In this document: in pieces, positions 42,178-50,193 of the stretch
Layout: the number at the start of each line of letters is the position of its first letter
How positions within the stretch are numbered: position 1 is the stretch's first letter
Assembly (NCBI GenBank): GCA_902781305.1
Contig: CACZIV010000002.1
Span: 1 to 64,000 of the forward strand
DNA from: Pseudoselenomonas ruminantium
GTDB taxonomy: Bacteria > Bacillota > Negativicutes > Selenomonadales > Selenomonadaceae
Direction of reading: 5' to 3'
Length of the DNA: 64,000 nt
Position numbers and translations under genes: made by a program
The notes under the pieces: generated by a model
Databases searched by the model: none
Told to the model about the DNA's origin: nothing
Seen by the model: only the letters and a program-made list of their open reading frames with translations

Positions 42178-43500
42178 ATGATTATGCCGCTTATTATTTT
42201 GGCAGTTGGTATTCTCTTTTTGTTTTTCCTGATTGTGAAGGTAAGGCTTAACAGTTTTTTGGCCTTGCTGCTGGTTGCTGGTCTGGTCGGGTATGCCGAG
42301 GGACTGCCCGAGGGCCAGATTATCCCCGTGATTGAAAAAGGTCTGGGGGGAACCTTGGGGGGCTTGGCTATTGTTGTTTCTTTCGGCGCCATGCTGGGCA
42401 AGCTCATGGCAGAAAGCGGCGGTGCTCAGCGCATTGCCACCACGCTGATTGATGTGTTTGGCCGCCGTTGGGTCAAATGGGCTGTAGCTTTGACCGGTTT
42501 CATTGTCGGCATAGCGTTGTTCTATGAAATCGGCTTTGTGTTGCTGATTCCTCTGGTCTTTACCATTGCCACGGCAGCGAAAATTCCCTTGCTGGAAGTG
42601 GGCATTCCGATGGCAGCAGCTTTGTCCGTAACCCACGGCTTTTTACCTCCGCATCCCGGTCCTACGGCCATTTCCATCATTTACAATGCCGACATTGGCT
42701 TGACACTGCTCTATGGTGCCATCATTGCCATCCCTACGGCCATCGTGGCCGGCCCAGTCTTTGCCAATACCACGAAGCATATTCAGCCGGAAGTGCCTGA
42801 GGGCATGCAGAGCAGCAAAGTGTTTGCTGATAATGAAATGCCGGGCTTTGGCATTTCGGTGTTTACAGCTATGGTTCCCGTGGTCTTGATGGCAGCTTCG
42901 GCTATTGCCAAGTTGACATTGGCTCCCGCTTCGTCGTTCTATCAGTGGCTGACATTTTTAGGCACGCCAGATATGGCGTTGACCATTGCAGTGGCTACGG
43001 CTATTTACACCTTTGGCCTGCGGCAGGGCAAGTCCATTCCTGAAATCATGAAAATATGTGAAAGTGCTGTACTGACCATTGCCATGATTCTCTTGATTGT
43101 GGGCGGCGGTGGTGCGCTGAAACAGATTCTTATCGACAGTGGCGTAGGCAATTATATCGGTGAGATTGCCGCCAAGTCGCAGTTATCTCCCCTGTTGCTG
43201 GCGTGGACGGTGGCAGCAGTAATTCGTACGGCTTGCGGCAGTGCAACGGTAGCTGCCCTGACTGCAGGGGGCATCGCCGCACCGGTGGTGGCCGTGACCG
43301 GTGTGAATCCCGAACTTATGGTGCTGGCTACAGGTGCTGGCAGCCTGATTTTCAGTCCCCCGAATGATCCAGGGTTTTGGCTCTTTAAGGAATTCTTCGG
43401 CTTGACGGTCAAGCAGACCGTGCGTACCTGGTGCGTGCTGGAGACAATCATCTCCGTGATGGGGCTGGCCGGGGTTCTGGTTCTCGAAGCGATAATCTGA
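42178..43500 (+). CDS. gntP: GntP family gluconate:H+ symporter
   Basis: A 440-residue protein with 12 or more membrane helices. SFGAMLGKLMAESGGAQRIA (about 69-88), HGFLPPHPGPTAI (about 151-163) and the C-terminal PPNDPGFWLFKEFFGLT (about 393-409) are GntP signatures. It imports gluconate or related aldonates with protons. ATG 42178 follows AAGAGAGG. It is the last gene of the operon and is ended by a strong terminator. Confidence 0.94.
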   Translation: MIMPLIILAVGILFLFFLIVKVRLNSFLALLLVAGLVGYAEGLPEGQIIPVIEKGLGGTLGGLAIVVSFGAMLGKLMAESGGAQRIATTLIDVFGRRWVKWAVALTGFIVGIALFYEIGFVLLIPLVFTIATAAKIPLLEVGIPMAAALSVTHGFLPPHPGPTAISIIYNADIGLTLLYGAIIAIPTAIVAGPVFANTTKHIQPEVPEGMQSSKVFADNEMPGFGISVFTAMVPVVLMAASAIAKLTLAPASSFYQWLTFLGTPDMALTIAVATAIYTFGLRQGKSIPEIMKICESAVLTIAMILLIVGGGGALKQILIDSGVGNYIGEIAAKSQLSPLLLAWTVAAVIRTACGSATVAALTAGGIAAPVVAVTGVNPELMVLATGAGSLIFSPPNDPGFWLFKEFFGLTVKQTVRTWCVLETIISVMGLAGVLVLEAII

Positions 43501-43508
43501 CATTATAC

Positions 43509-43541
43509 AAAAAGCCTTCCGTTTCATTGGGAAGGCTTTTT
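43509..43541 (+). terminator. Terminator of the gluconate operon
   Basis: AAAAAGCCTTCC pairs with GGAAGGCTTTTT across a short loop. Confidence 0.9.
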
Positions 43542-43598
43542 ACATAGGGAAAAATCATGTATAATATCCCTGAAGGATGTTAGAAAAGAGGAACCAAT

Positions 43599-44444
43599 AT
43601 GAAGGATCAGGTCTTACCGATTTTACGCAGTGCTTATGAGGATTTGACAAAATCGGAAAAAAAAATAGCCGATTATATAACCGGCCATAAGGATGAGATT
43701 ATGGGGCAGACAGTGGCGGAAATTGCCAAAAACACCGCCAACTCGGAAATTACGATTTCCCGCTTTTGTAAGAAGTTGGGATTCAGCGGTCTGCAGGGAT
43801 TGAAGATTGCATTGGCCACGGAACTATCGGCGGCTGGTGAACAGTCCTATCAGGATATTCACAAGACGGATGATGAGGCAGCTGTGGCGGGGAAGATTTT
43901 CCGTAATATCACAGACGGTCTGCAAGATACATTGAAGATTTTGGATTTTTCCCTGATTGCAGCAGCGGTGGATCTTTTACAGTCAGCCCGCCGGGTGGCC
44001 ATCTATGGTTTTGGTAATTCAGCCACGGTCTGTCAGGACATGGAAACGCGCCTTTTGCGTTTTGGCATGGCCGTACAGGCTTTCAATGATGTGCATATGC
44101 AGGTGACTTCAGCCGCGTTGCTGGATGCCCGCGATGTGGTGATTGCCGTATCCCATACGGGTGCTAATAAGGATATTTTGGAATCCTTGCGCATAGCTCG
44201 CCAAAATGGGGTGAAAATCATTGCTATAACCAGCTATGCGCAATCCGAGCTGGCCCGCAGTGCGGACATAGCTCTGGTGGGCATGGGCCGGGAGGTCCAT
44301 TACCGTTCGGAAGCGGCTGCCTCACGGCTGGTGCATATGGCTATTGGCGATATCCTTTATACCTGTCTGGCTATGAAAATGCCAGAGCAGTACCATACCA
44401 ATCTGCAGAAGATGAGAGAGGTCATTGCGGCCCGCCGCTTGTAA
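43599..44444 (+). CDS. MurR/RpiR family transcriptional regulator, probable gluconate regulator
   Basis: A 281-residue protein. The N-terminal RpiR helix-turn-helix (about 1-77; EKKIADYITGHKDEI, ANSEITISRFCKKLGFSG) is joined to a C-terminal SIS domain (about 125-260; YGFGNSATVCQDMETRLLRFG, VIAVSHTGANKDILESL) that senses a sugar phosphate. Position immediately after the gluconate operon suggests it regulates those genes with 6-phosphogluconate or a relative as effector; that is inference. It has its own AT-rich promoter region with TATAAT at 43560-43565. Its last 23 bases overlap the convergent phosphatase gene. Confidence 0.9.
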   Translation: MKDQVLPILRSAYEDLTKSEKKIADYITGHKDEIMGQTVAEIAKNTANSEITISRFCKKLGFSGLQGLKIALATELSAAGEQSYQDIHKTDDEAAVAGKIFRNITDGLQDTLKILDFSLIAAAVDLLQSARRVAIYGFGNSATVCQDMETRLLRFGMAVQAFNDVHMQVTSAALLDARDVVIAVSHTGANKDILESLRIARQNGVKIIAITSYAQSELARSADIALVGMGREVHYRSEAAASRLVHMAIGDILYTCLAMKMPEQYHTNLQKMREVIAARRL

Positions 44445-44886
44445 GCTGCTTCAGCAGTGCGTGGCAGCCTTTGTCGACATCTCGATAGGTGACTTCAAAG
44501 TTACCTGTATACCAAGGGTCAGCAACTTCCCGATTTTCGCCGGCAAAGGTCAGGAGCAGATGGCATTTGCCCTGCGGGTCACCACCGGTCAGACGGTGCA
44601 AATCGCGCATATTTTCCTCATCCATGGCGATGATATAGTCAAAAGCATCATAATCAGCCCGCTGAATCTGGCGGGCTTTTCGTTTGGCAAAGGGAATGTT
44701 GTGAGCCTGCAGGGCTGCTTTTGTTCCGGGATGCGTGTCACTGCCGATTTCATCGGTGCGGCAGGCTTTTGATTCGATGAGAATATCCTGTTCCTTCCCT
44801 GCCTGGCGAACAAGTTCCTTCATCACAAATTCAGCCATTGTTGACCTGCAAATATTGCCATGGCATACAAATAAGATTTTTTTCAT
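44422..44886 (-). CDS. Low molecular weight protein-tyrosine phosphatase
   Basis: A 154-residue enzyme. The P-loop CHGNICRS (about 8-15) supplies the nucleophilic Cys and Arg, and the general-acid Asp is in ADPWYTG (about 122-128). It is cytoplasmic and removes phosphate from protein tyrosines or phosphoarginine-type substrates. AAGGAG precedes the ATG at 44886. It is convergent with and overlaps the RpiR gene by 23 bases with no terminator between. It is the last core-type gene before the integrase of the mobile element. Confidence 0.93.
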   Translation of the reverse strand: MKKILFVCHGNICRSTMAEFVMKELVRQAGKEQDILIESKACRTDEIGSDTHPGTKAALQAHNIPFAKRKARQIQRADYDAFDYIIAMDEENMRDLHRLTGGDPQGKCHLLLTFAGENREVADPWYTGNFEVTYRDVDKGCHALLKQLTSGGPQ

Positions 44887-44990
44887 TGCTTAAAAACTCC
44901 TTGATTCCTTGATATATAAGGCTTCACAGCCATTCTTGATTTTTTAGATGGTGGCATAAATCTGCATAAAATCGCATATTTACGCCGTTA

Positions 44991-45050
44991 AAAGTTGTAG
45001 AAAAGTTGTAAAATAGGGCTTTTTTTGGTGAATTACAACTTGGCTATATT
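44991..45050. repeat. Direct and inverted AGTTGTA repeats next to the integrase, possible Int arm sites
   Basis: AAAAGTTGTA occurs twice about 12 bases apart (about 44991-45000 and 45003-45012), and an inverted TACAACTT lies at the very end of the integrase gene (about 45034-45041). Tn916-type integrases bind short direct repeats near the element end, so these could be arm sites. The attachment core itself is not resolved; a 9-base ATTCTTGAT shared by about 44930 and 49493 is too short to call. Confidence 0.35.
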
Positions 45051-46232
45051 CACTTTTTTTAATTCTTCTTCAGCGACCTCAAAGCTCGTATGAGCATAAG
45101 TGTTAAGGGTTACACTGATATCCGAGTGTCCCATCAAATATTGCAATGTCTTAGGATTCATACCAGAATGAGCCATATTGCTACAATAAGTATGGCGGCA
45201 CACATGGGGGGTAATCAAAGGTAATGGCACGCGGTAGATGGAATTGTACTTCTGTCTAATATGCTTGAAGTAATGTTCCCAGTGCAAGGCCACCATCGGC
45301 TGGCCATTCTTATCTAGATATAGAAAACCAGTTCTGCCATCAATCATCGGCTCTACTTTAAGCTTAGGACGATTGGCAATAATACGCTTGAAGGCATTGC
45401 ATACATCTTCGCTGATAGGGATAACCCTATTGCCAGCTTCTGTCTTAGGTGCTTCAATGACATACTGCATTTTTCTTGTCCGCTGCAGTTGATGGTCAAT
45501 GGTCAGCTTTTTAGCTTTCAAATCTATATCCTCAATGGTAAGACCGACAAACTCAGAGATTCGAAGTCCGGTATAGAAGAGGATATAGATTCCGTCATAG
45601 TATCGTGAGAAATGCTTGTCTTCAGCTACAAACTTTAAGAACTTACGTTGCTCCTCACGGCTGATAGCCTTTCTGGTAACGCTATCATTTACTACTACAG
45701 AAGCCAGTTCAAACTGAAAGGGATTCTTGTTGAGTAGGTCGTCTTCTACAGCCATTTGAAAGGCTGGCCGTACAACGCCTCTAACCGAGTGAATGGTGCT
45801 ATAGCCACGACCATCCCTCTGAAGCTTAATCAGCCACCGCTTGGCATCGGACTGCTTCACACGCCCTATCAGCATAGAACCAAAGGCTTCTTTTTTTAGG
45901 ATGTTGAAAACGAAATTGTAGCCAGTCTGCGTGTTATGACGGACACCTACCTTTTGCTGAAGATAAAGCCTTACCAATTCCAGCACTGTAATCCGGCTGT
46001 CATAGCCTAAGATACCATCTTCGACATTGCGAATTATCTGTTTTTCCATTTCCCGCAGAGACAGCTCTGCATCCTTGCCCACAGGTGGGATATCATATGG
46101 CTCTAACTTCCAGCTGTAAACGAAATGGGTATCACCCTTAGCATCTTGGTACTTGAAGTAGTACCGGCCATCACTACGCTGCCCTTCGCCTTTGCGAAGG
46201 ATACGCTTCTTATTGTCTCTTCTTTTTGGCAT
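45033..46232 (-). CDS. int: Tyrosine recombinase/integrase, Tn916 type
   Basis: A 399-residue protein. The N-terminal arm-binding domain (RYYFKYQDAKGDTHFVYSW) precedes a core-binding helical domain (about 90-180) and the catalytic domain with Arg in YTGLRISEF (about 223-231), HVCRHTY (His/Arg, about 343-349) and the nucleophile Tyr in LNTYAHT (about 378-384). All catalytic residues are intact, so the element may be mobile. ATG 46232 follows GGAGGAG. It lies at the left end of the element and is transcribed outward after the excisionase. Confidence 0.93.
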   Translation of the reverse strand: MPKRRDNKKRILRKGEGQRSDGRYYFKYQDAKGDTHFVYSWKLEPYDIPPVGKDAELSLREMEKQIIRNVEDGILGYDSRITVLELVRLYLQQKVGVRHNTQTGYNFVFNILKKEAFGSMLIGRVKQSDAKRWLIKLQRDGRGYSTIHSVRGVVRPAFQMAVEDDLLNKNPFQFELASVVVNDSVTRKAISREEQRKFLKFVAEDKHFSRYYDGIYILFYTGLRISEFVGLTIEDIDLKAKKLTIDHQLQRTRKMQYVIEAPKTEAGNRVIPISEDVCNAFKRIIANRPKLKVEPMIDGRTGFLYLDKNGQPMVALHWEHYFKHIRQKYNSIYRVPLPLITPHVCRHTYCSNMAHSGMNPKTLQYLMGHSDISVTLNTYAHTSFEVAEEELKKVNIAKL

Positions 46233-46304
46233 TTTTACCGCTCCTCCATGTATAGGAAGAGCCTCAGCACTACCTATATTATAGCATGCTGAGGCCCTCA
46301 AGTT

Positions 46305-46505
46305 CTAGATTGCTGTCACTTTGTCCAGGAAGTTTTCCATTTTCTTCTTCTTGACAAGGCGTTTTACCCCGACCATTAATGTAAGGTCAGTGCCTTCTGG
46401 AGAATCCAGCAGGTAAGTAAGTCGTTTTACACCGACATTGAAGTAAGCTGCGGCCTCATCCAATGTTAGGCAGAACTTGTTCTCGGGGGCTATTGCCACC
46501 TTCAT
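46305..46505 (-). CDS. xis: Excisionase, Tn916 Xis-like
   Basis: A 66-residue basic winged-helix protein. LTLDEAAAYFNVGVKRLTYLL is the DNA-recognition helix region, followed by a basic wing (GVKRLVKKKKMENFLDKVTAI), close to Tn916 Xis in size and layout. It would bind the element ends and turn Int toward excision. ATG 46505 overlaps the previous stop in TGATG, indicating coupling. Confidence 0.85.
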   Translation of the reverse strand: MKVAIAPENKFCLTLDEAAAYFNVGVKRLTYLLDSPEGTDLTLMVGVKRLVKKKKMENFLDKVTAI

Positions 46506-46999
46506 CAGCAATCACCGCCTTTTGCTTGCTGCCGCCAATTAATCTTATGGGCTAAAGGAGTAAGGCTTTCGATGGGGATTTGGTGGTATGCCGCAGCTCC
46601 ATTAGAAGCATAAGCCAGTGCATCCTCGTAGCTGGCGAAAGTTTGGACGTTCAGCGAAGCGGAGTCCCAAAATCTAGCTGAATTGCTAAACTTTCCTTGG
46701 TCATCGTAAACGCCATAGGCGTAGCGGTCGAAAACGCCTAAGTATTCTTTGGCAGGTGCGGAAGAAGGCAGAATAGACAGGGGAGAAGACTGCGTGGGCG
46801 AAGGTAGATTTTGGGGCAGCGCAATGCCGAGTTCGTCTGCTCTAGCTTGTCGTCCCATATAGAAGGCAGATTTCATTCCTTCGTTGTATGCCGCTAGGAC
46901 CTTGGCCAAATCTAAGCAAATGGTTAGATTGCTTATGGGCATACTGTCAGACACCTCATACTGCTGAGTGTTAAAACCATAGTTTTGTAACTGATCCAT
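46505..46999 (-). CDS. Element-encoded hypothetical protein
   Basis: A 164-residue soluble protein, coupled to xis by a TGATG overlap. ATG 46999 has AAAGGATG about 10 bases upstream; the longer frame from 47044 would overlap the relaxase gene. Residues about 15-70 are helical, a Pro/Ser linker follows (SPTQSSPLSILPSSAPA), and the C-terminal third (FASYEDALAYASNGAAAYHQIP) looks like a small alpha/beta domain. The position between relaxase and xis suggests a transfer or maintenance accessory. I do not recognise it. Confidence 0.65.
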   Translation of the reverse strand: MDQLQNYGFNTQQYEVSDSMPISNLTICLDLAKVLAAYNEGMKSAFYMGRQARADELGIALPQNLPSPTQSSPLSILPSSAPAKEYLGVFDRYAYGVYDDQGKFSNSARFWDSASLNVQTFASYEDALAYASNGAAAYHQIPIESLTPLAHKINWRQQAKGGDC

Positions 47000-47006
47000 A
47001 ACTAAA

Positions 47007-47732
47007 TCATCCTTTCGTATAGCCAAGCATATAGAATTCGGCAAAAACTTGTTTAAACTGATTATTCACAACTTCTAGAGGATTATCGATGGGATGCATT
47101 ACGAAGCGCATCGCTTTGTTTGATGGGCTGAATGCCGGAGGAACGTAATGCATTGGTTCCTCCAGTTCATCATTTTCGTCCTCGTTCGTGGATTCAAAAT
47201 AGTCAGCAGGGTTCGCAGAAAAATGGCACTGCAGAGGGGGGGCAGGCGCATCTTTCCAATTCACCTGAGGCAACGAATTTTTGCTGGCAATTGCATTATA
47301 ATGATCCTTGAAGTTACGCAGCTCGTGCGGACTTTGCGAGTATTTATGCCCTGTGTGGACGTTTGTCATGCCTAAAAGAAAGTGGGCATGAATATGCTCG
47401 GGCTTGTTCGTGTGGACTGCGGCTAGCCAAGGATAATAGCTGAAGTACCCCAAGATTTCCTGCGTCAGTCGTAAGGCTTTTTCAGGTGGGAGTTCTTTGC
47501 AAGTCGCACCGAAGGAAAGGATGCCCTGTTTGAACATCCGGCTGCCCTTAGGGTGCCAGCGGTTTTCTATGACGTTCAAGCCGTGTTCACTGTTGTCTTT
47601 ACAGAGATAGTTGGTGGTGACATACTCTGGCGATGTCCGGGGCAGCTGCTTCAGGTAGAAGGACAGTCGCTTGGCTCGGCCAGGGGTGGCGGCGCTGTAA
47701 TTAATGAATTTGATGATTGCATGTTGGTCCAA
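47007..47732 (-). CDS. Small HUH relaxase/mobilization protein
   Basis: A 241-residue protein with the histidine triad HIHAHFLLGM preceded by PWLAAVHTN (about 103-122), typical of MobA/VirD2-type relaxases that nick oriT. An early tyrosine (INYSAATPG about 10-18) could be the nucleophile. It is shorter than most relaxases and lacks a helicase or primase tail, as in small mobilizable elements. TTG 47732 is read behind GGAGG. The gene overlaps the RHH gene by 82 bases in a different frame, which is unusual. Confidence 0.75.
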   Translation of the reverse strand: MDQHAIIKFINYSAATPGRAKRLSFYLKQLPRTSPEYVTTNYLCKDNSEHGLNVIENRWHPKGSRMFKQGILSFGATCKELPPEKALRLTQEILGYFSYYPWLAAVHTNKPEHIHAHFLLGMTNVHTGHKYSQSPHELRNFKDHYNAIASKNSLPQVNWKDAPAPPLQCHFSANPADYFESTNEDENDELEEPMHYVPPAFSPSNKAMRFVMHPIDNPLEVVNNQFKQVFAEFYMLGYTKG

Positions 47733-47980
47733 AGAGATTCAACCTCCTTCTGTATAAGTTCCCAGTCTTTATGAGGGCTCCCATTGAGCGTGAGCATAAA
47801 GAGAAAGTCAATTTTTTCGTTTAGCTCCGGTGGGAGACTTTCATATTGAAGCTGGTCATTAGTAATGTATGTTGTAAGGGCTTGCCGAATGCATTCAGAG
47901 CGGCTAAGCTGTTTTTTCTGACTTATCAAATCGACTCGGGCCAAAAGGCCCTCGTCGATTTTGACCGAAATGGTAGGCAT
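47651..47980 (-). CDS. Ribbon-helix-helix (CopG/MobC-like) accessory protein
   Basis: A 109-residue protein with an N-terminal RHH domain: MPTISVKIDEGLLARVDLI gives the beta strand and first helix, and SRSECIRQALTTYI the second. The C-terminal half is helical, ending in a Pro-rich tail. Upstream of a relaxase, such proteins usually bind oriT and help nicking. The ATG at 47980 overlaps the primase stop (TGATG). Its tail overlaps the relaxase start by 82 bases. Confidence 0.8.
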   Translation of the reverse strand: MPTISVKIDEGLLARVDLISQKKQLSRSECIRQALTTYITNDQLQYESLPPELNEKIDFLFMLTLNGSPHKDWELIQKEVESLWTNMQSSNSLITAPPPLAEPSDCPST

Positions 47981-49362
47981 CATGCATCTCCTTTCGGTAT
48001 GACCGCGTGCGTCGGTTTATCTGGGACACCCTTAGCGCTGCTTTCGCTGATAGCGCCTTGGAAAGTCAGGTCTAGCACACACTGGACGGCATTGGGATAC
48101 CCGGCATCTGTTACGCGCATTCGTTTGCATACATACCCCAGTTGGGTTAGGGCCGCCTTTAACTCCGTTCTTGGGATAGCGGTGCTCATGTTGTCTTTAC
48201 AAAAGTCAACGTATTTTTCATAGAAGGCGGACAGCGGCAAACGATTGTTGGCGGAAGGGCAGCAACAGTCGTTAAGGAACGTTTCTAAGGAAAAGGCGTT
48301 CGACTTAAATTCAGCAAGGAGACGAGCACTTTTGTTATCCTGGCTGAAGGAATATCCTCTTTTTATGAAATCCGGCATAGCATGCACCGCAATGGAAAGG
48401 AATACATCTCTGTCATTCCAAAGATTTGCCGCTAGATTTGGATCTGTGGCGTTGCTCCGTTGGGAAAAGGGGATAATATGCAATCGTTCAGCGAAGCCGC
48501 CACCGACATCGGGTTCCCCTAGGGTGGGCAGATTATTGGTAGCAAAAACAATCTTAGCGCAGGGGCGGTATTTTTTTGCATTGACGCCCTTTCCCTCGAT
48601 GAGAACCGGGTTGCCGCCAATTATTCGCTTGATTACATCAAGCTTACGAAGCGGAGCGTTCGGCATTTCATCGCATGTTAGTAACTGCATTCGCTCCATT
48701 AGGCTCCCCCGGAATCGGGTGCACATATCTGAAAAGCTCATAGGCACCCAAGCTGATTCCCCGACAAGACGTTCCATTACTTCAAGGATAGCGGACTTGC
48801 CACTGTTGGCCGGCCCCAACAGTATGATCATTTTCTTATTGTTGGGTAAACGGCTGAGCGCATAGATAAAGGCCTCAGTGAAGCTTTTCCATTGACCGGT
48901 AGCATCTGCCATTACATCGCCCTTAATCCCCAATGAGGTCTGGCCGAATTTCTGCCAGGCGTTTTCTGGAGGCAAATTGGCCGCATCCTTCGAATATTTG
49001 AAGTCTAGGGCGTTGCGCAGGAAGAACTGCGGGTCATGTTTTAGTAGTTCACCTGTTTCGAGGTTGACTACGCCGTTGTTGACTGCAATAAGCGGCGTAC
49101 AGCCCTCTTCGGCGAGTTTATCCTCAGTGAAGCGGATATCTTCGCAAAGTTCGCTGTACAGAACGTCCAGTTCCCGTACGCGCAGGTCGGGTTTTACAGC
49201 TTGGGTGTCCGTGGCGAGATATCTTCTTCCAGATATCCCATCCTGAGCCAGCCAAACGCCCTGTTCTGGAAAGTATCGGTACAAAATACCTTTTCCGTTA
49301 TTATGGTAATGCCCTGTGGACTTCAAATTTCGAAGTAGCATTTCCAAGGTTTCCTGTTTCAT
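47980..49362 (-). CDS. P4-family primase/SF3 helicase replication protein
   Basis: A 460-residue protein. N-terminal D5_N-like region (about 90-170), then an SF3 helicase with Walker A GPANSGKSAIL (about 183-193), Walker B LLTCDEMPNAP (about 230), and the sensor region KIVFATNNLPTL (about 268-279). It lacks a recognisable primase catalytic site. It probably starts autonomous replication of the excised circle. ATG 49362 has GAGGTGAT upstream. It is first in the minus-strand operon primase-RHH-relaxase-hypothetical-xis-int. Confidence 0.88.
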   Translation of the reverse strand: MKQETLEMLLRNLKSTGHYHNNGKGILYRYFPEQGVWLAQDGISGRRYLATDTQAVKPDLRVRELDVLYSELCEDIRFTEDKLAEEGCTPLIAVNNGVVNLETGELLKHDPQFFLRNALDFKYSKDAANLPPENAWQKFGQTSLGIKGDVMADATGQWKSFTEAFIYALSRLPNNKKMIILLGPANSGKSAILEVMERLVGESAWVPMSFSDMCTRFRGSLMERMQLLTCDEMPNAPLRKLDVIKRIIGGNPVLIEGKGVNAKKYRPCAKIVFATNNLPTLGEPDVGGGFAERLHIIPFSQRSNATDPNLAANLWNDRDVFLSIAVHAMPDFIKRGYSFSQDNKSARLLAEFKSNAFSLETFLNDCCCPSANNRLPLSAFYEKYVDFCKDNMSTAIPRTELKAALTQLGYVCKRMRVTDAGYPNAVQCVLDLTFQGAISESSAKGVPDKPTHAVIPKGDA

Positions 49363-49606
49363 AAAATCATCACCTCAAAAAAATATGCAGAATGTTTGCT
49401 TGCTGATCAGCTTGTTTATACTTTAACACTGACCGAAGCACAAAATGGAGGATATGACTGGGCAATCTTGTAAAATTACATTTTCAGTTAGAATTCTTGA
49501 TGTATATTTAGGGGCTAGGACGTCTATTAGAAGCAGGCGGTAGATTTATATATGGTGGGCACAAAAAAACCACCGATGTATATCGGTGGCTCAGAAATTG
49601 ATTATA
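49363..49606. other. Intergenic region upstream of the primase operon
   Basis: It contains the promoter side of the minus-strand mobilization operon. A 29-codon plus-strand frame (49454-49543) with GGAGGAT starts MTGQSCKITFSVRILDVYLG and may be the truncated N-terminus of a small Firmicute protein, but I do not call it as a gene. Confidence 0.3.
49563..49589 (-). terminator. Minus-strand terminator
   Basis: CCACCGAT (49570-49577) pairs with ATCGGTGG (49582-49589). On the minus strand the stem is followed by TTTTTTT (49569-49563). It would stop transcripts from the transposase remnant or the orphan gene upstream. Confidence 0.75.
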
Positions 49607-50026
49607 TTAATGAAAGAAATGTTTATATGGTTGTACAGAATCTATAAAATTGGTGCTGGTTGAGACACTTTGCTGCGTCAGATGGGGAAAATGTAGGAGA
49701 AGAGCTACAGTGTAGCTGGACAGAGTTGGCGTATGTATCGCTGTTGCTGTCTTACTGGCTGTGTAGCAACAGGTCAGTGCAGGCGATGTGTATATCTGAA
49801 TGGCATGGTTCTGCATACTGGTTCAGGATGCTGGCCTAGAAGTTGGCACTCTCGTTTTCAACTCCCCGCACCTCTGGTACATATTTTTCAAATCAAGTTT
49901 AATGCCAATGGCAATATAGACGATTTCCTTGACAATATGCCCCTCGCTGCGTACATGGCCATGGATAGCTCCCCTAAATACTACCGCATACAGGCTTTCC
50001 GGAGATCTTTGTTGCCATTTTGACAA
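49607..50026 (-). pseudogene. Decayed IS256/mutator family transposase fragment
   Basis: The minus strand reads KWQQRSPESLYAVVF, then GHVRSEGHIVKEIVYIAIGI, matching the segment around the first catalytic Asp of IS256-type transposases (..DAIH.KVR.DG..V.KAVY.AIGI). The Asp is lost, since FRGAIH replaces FLDAIH. After a frameshift near 49870 the frame gives VENESANF-stop-ASILN, the conserved GENESAKFWASILN with Trp changed to a stop. IHIACTD follows, then CxxQHQF. Ends and inverted repeats are not recognisable. It is a non-functional relic. Confidence 0.75.
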
Positions 50027-50193
50027 GGGGATGTATTTTGTAAGTTATGTGGCTGATGGCCGTGTCTGCGACAGAAAGGGCGTAGATGTTCTATTTTACA
50101 TAACGGGAAGTTTAAACAAAATTCAAGACAGACACGTTACAGGGGCAAAAATGGGCTTTTCATGCATTAATTTGGAAAACGTCCGTTTGGCCA

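Noticed and set aside
44930-49501. ATTCTTGAT direct repeat as attachment site of the mobile element
   Set aside because: Nine AT-rich bases are expected by chance in regions of this size, and the right copy would leave half the element outside.
49733-50023. 96-codon plus-strand ORF rich in Cys
   Set aside because: It is the antisense of the IS256-type transposase remnant, which explains the sequence better.
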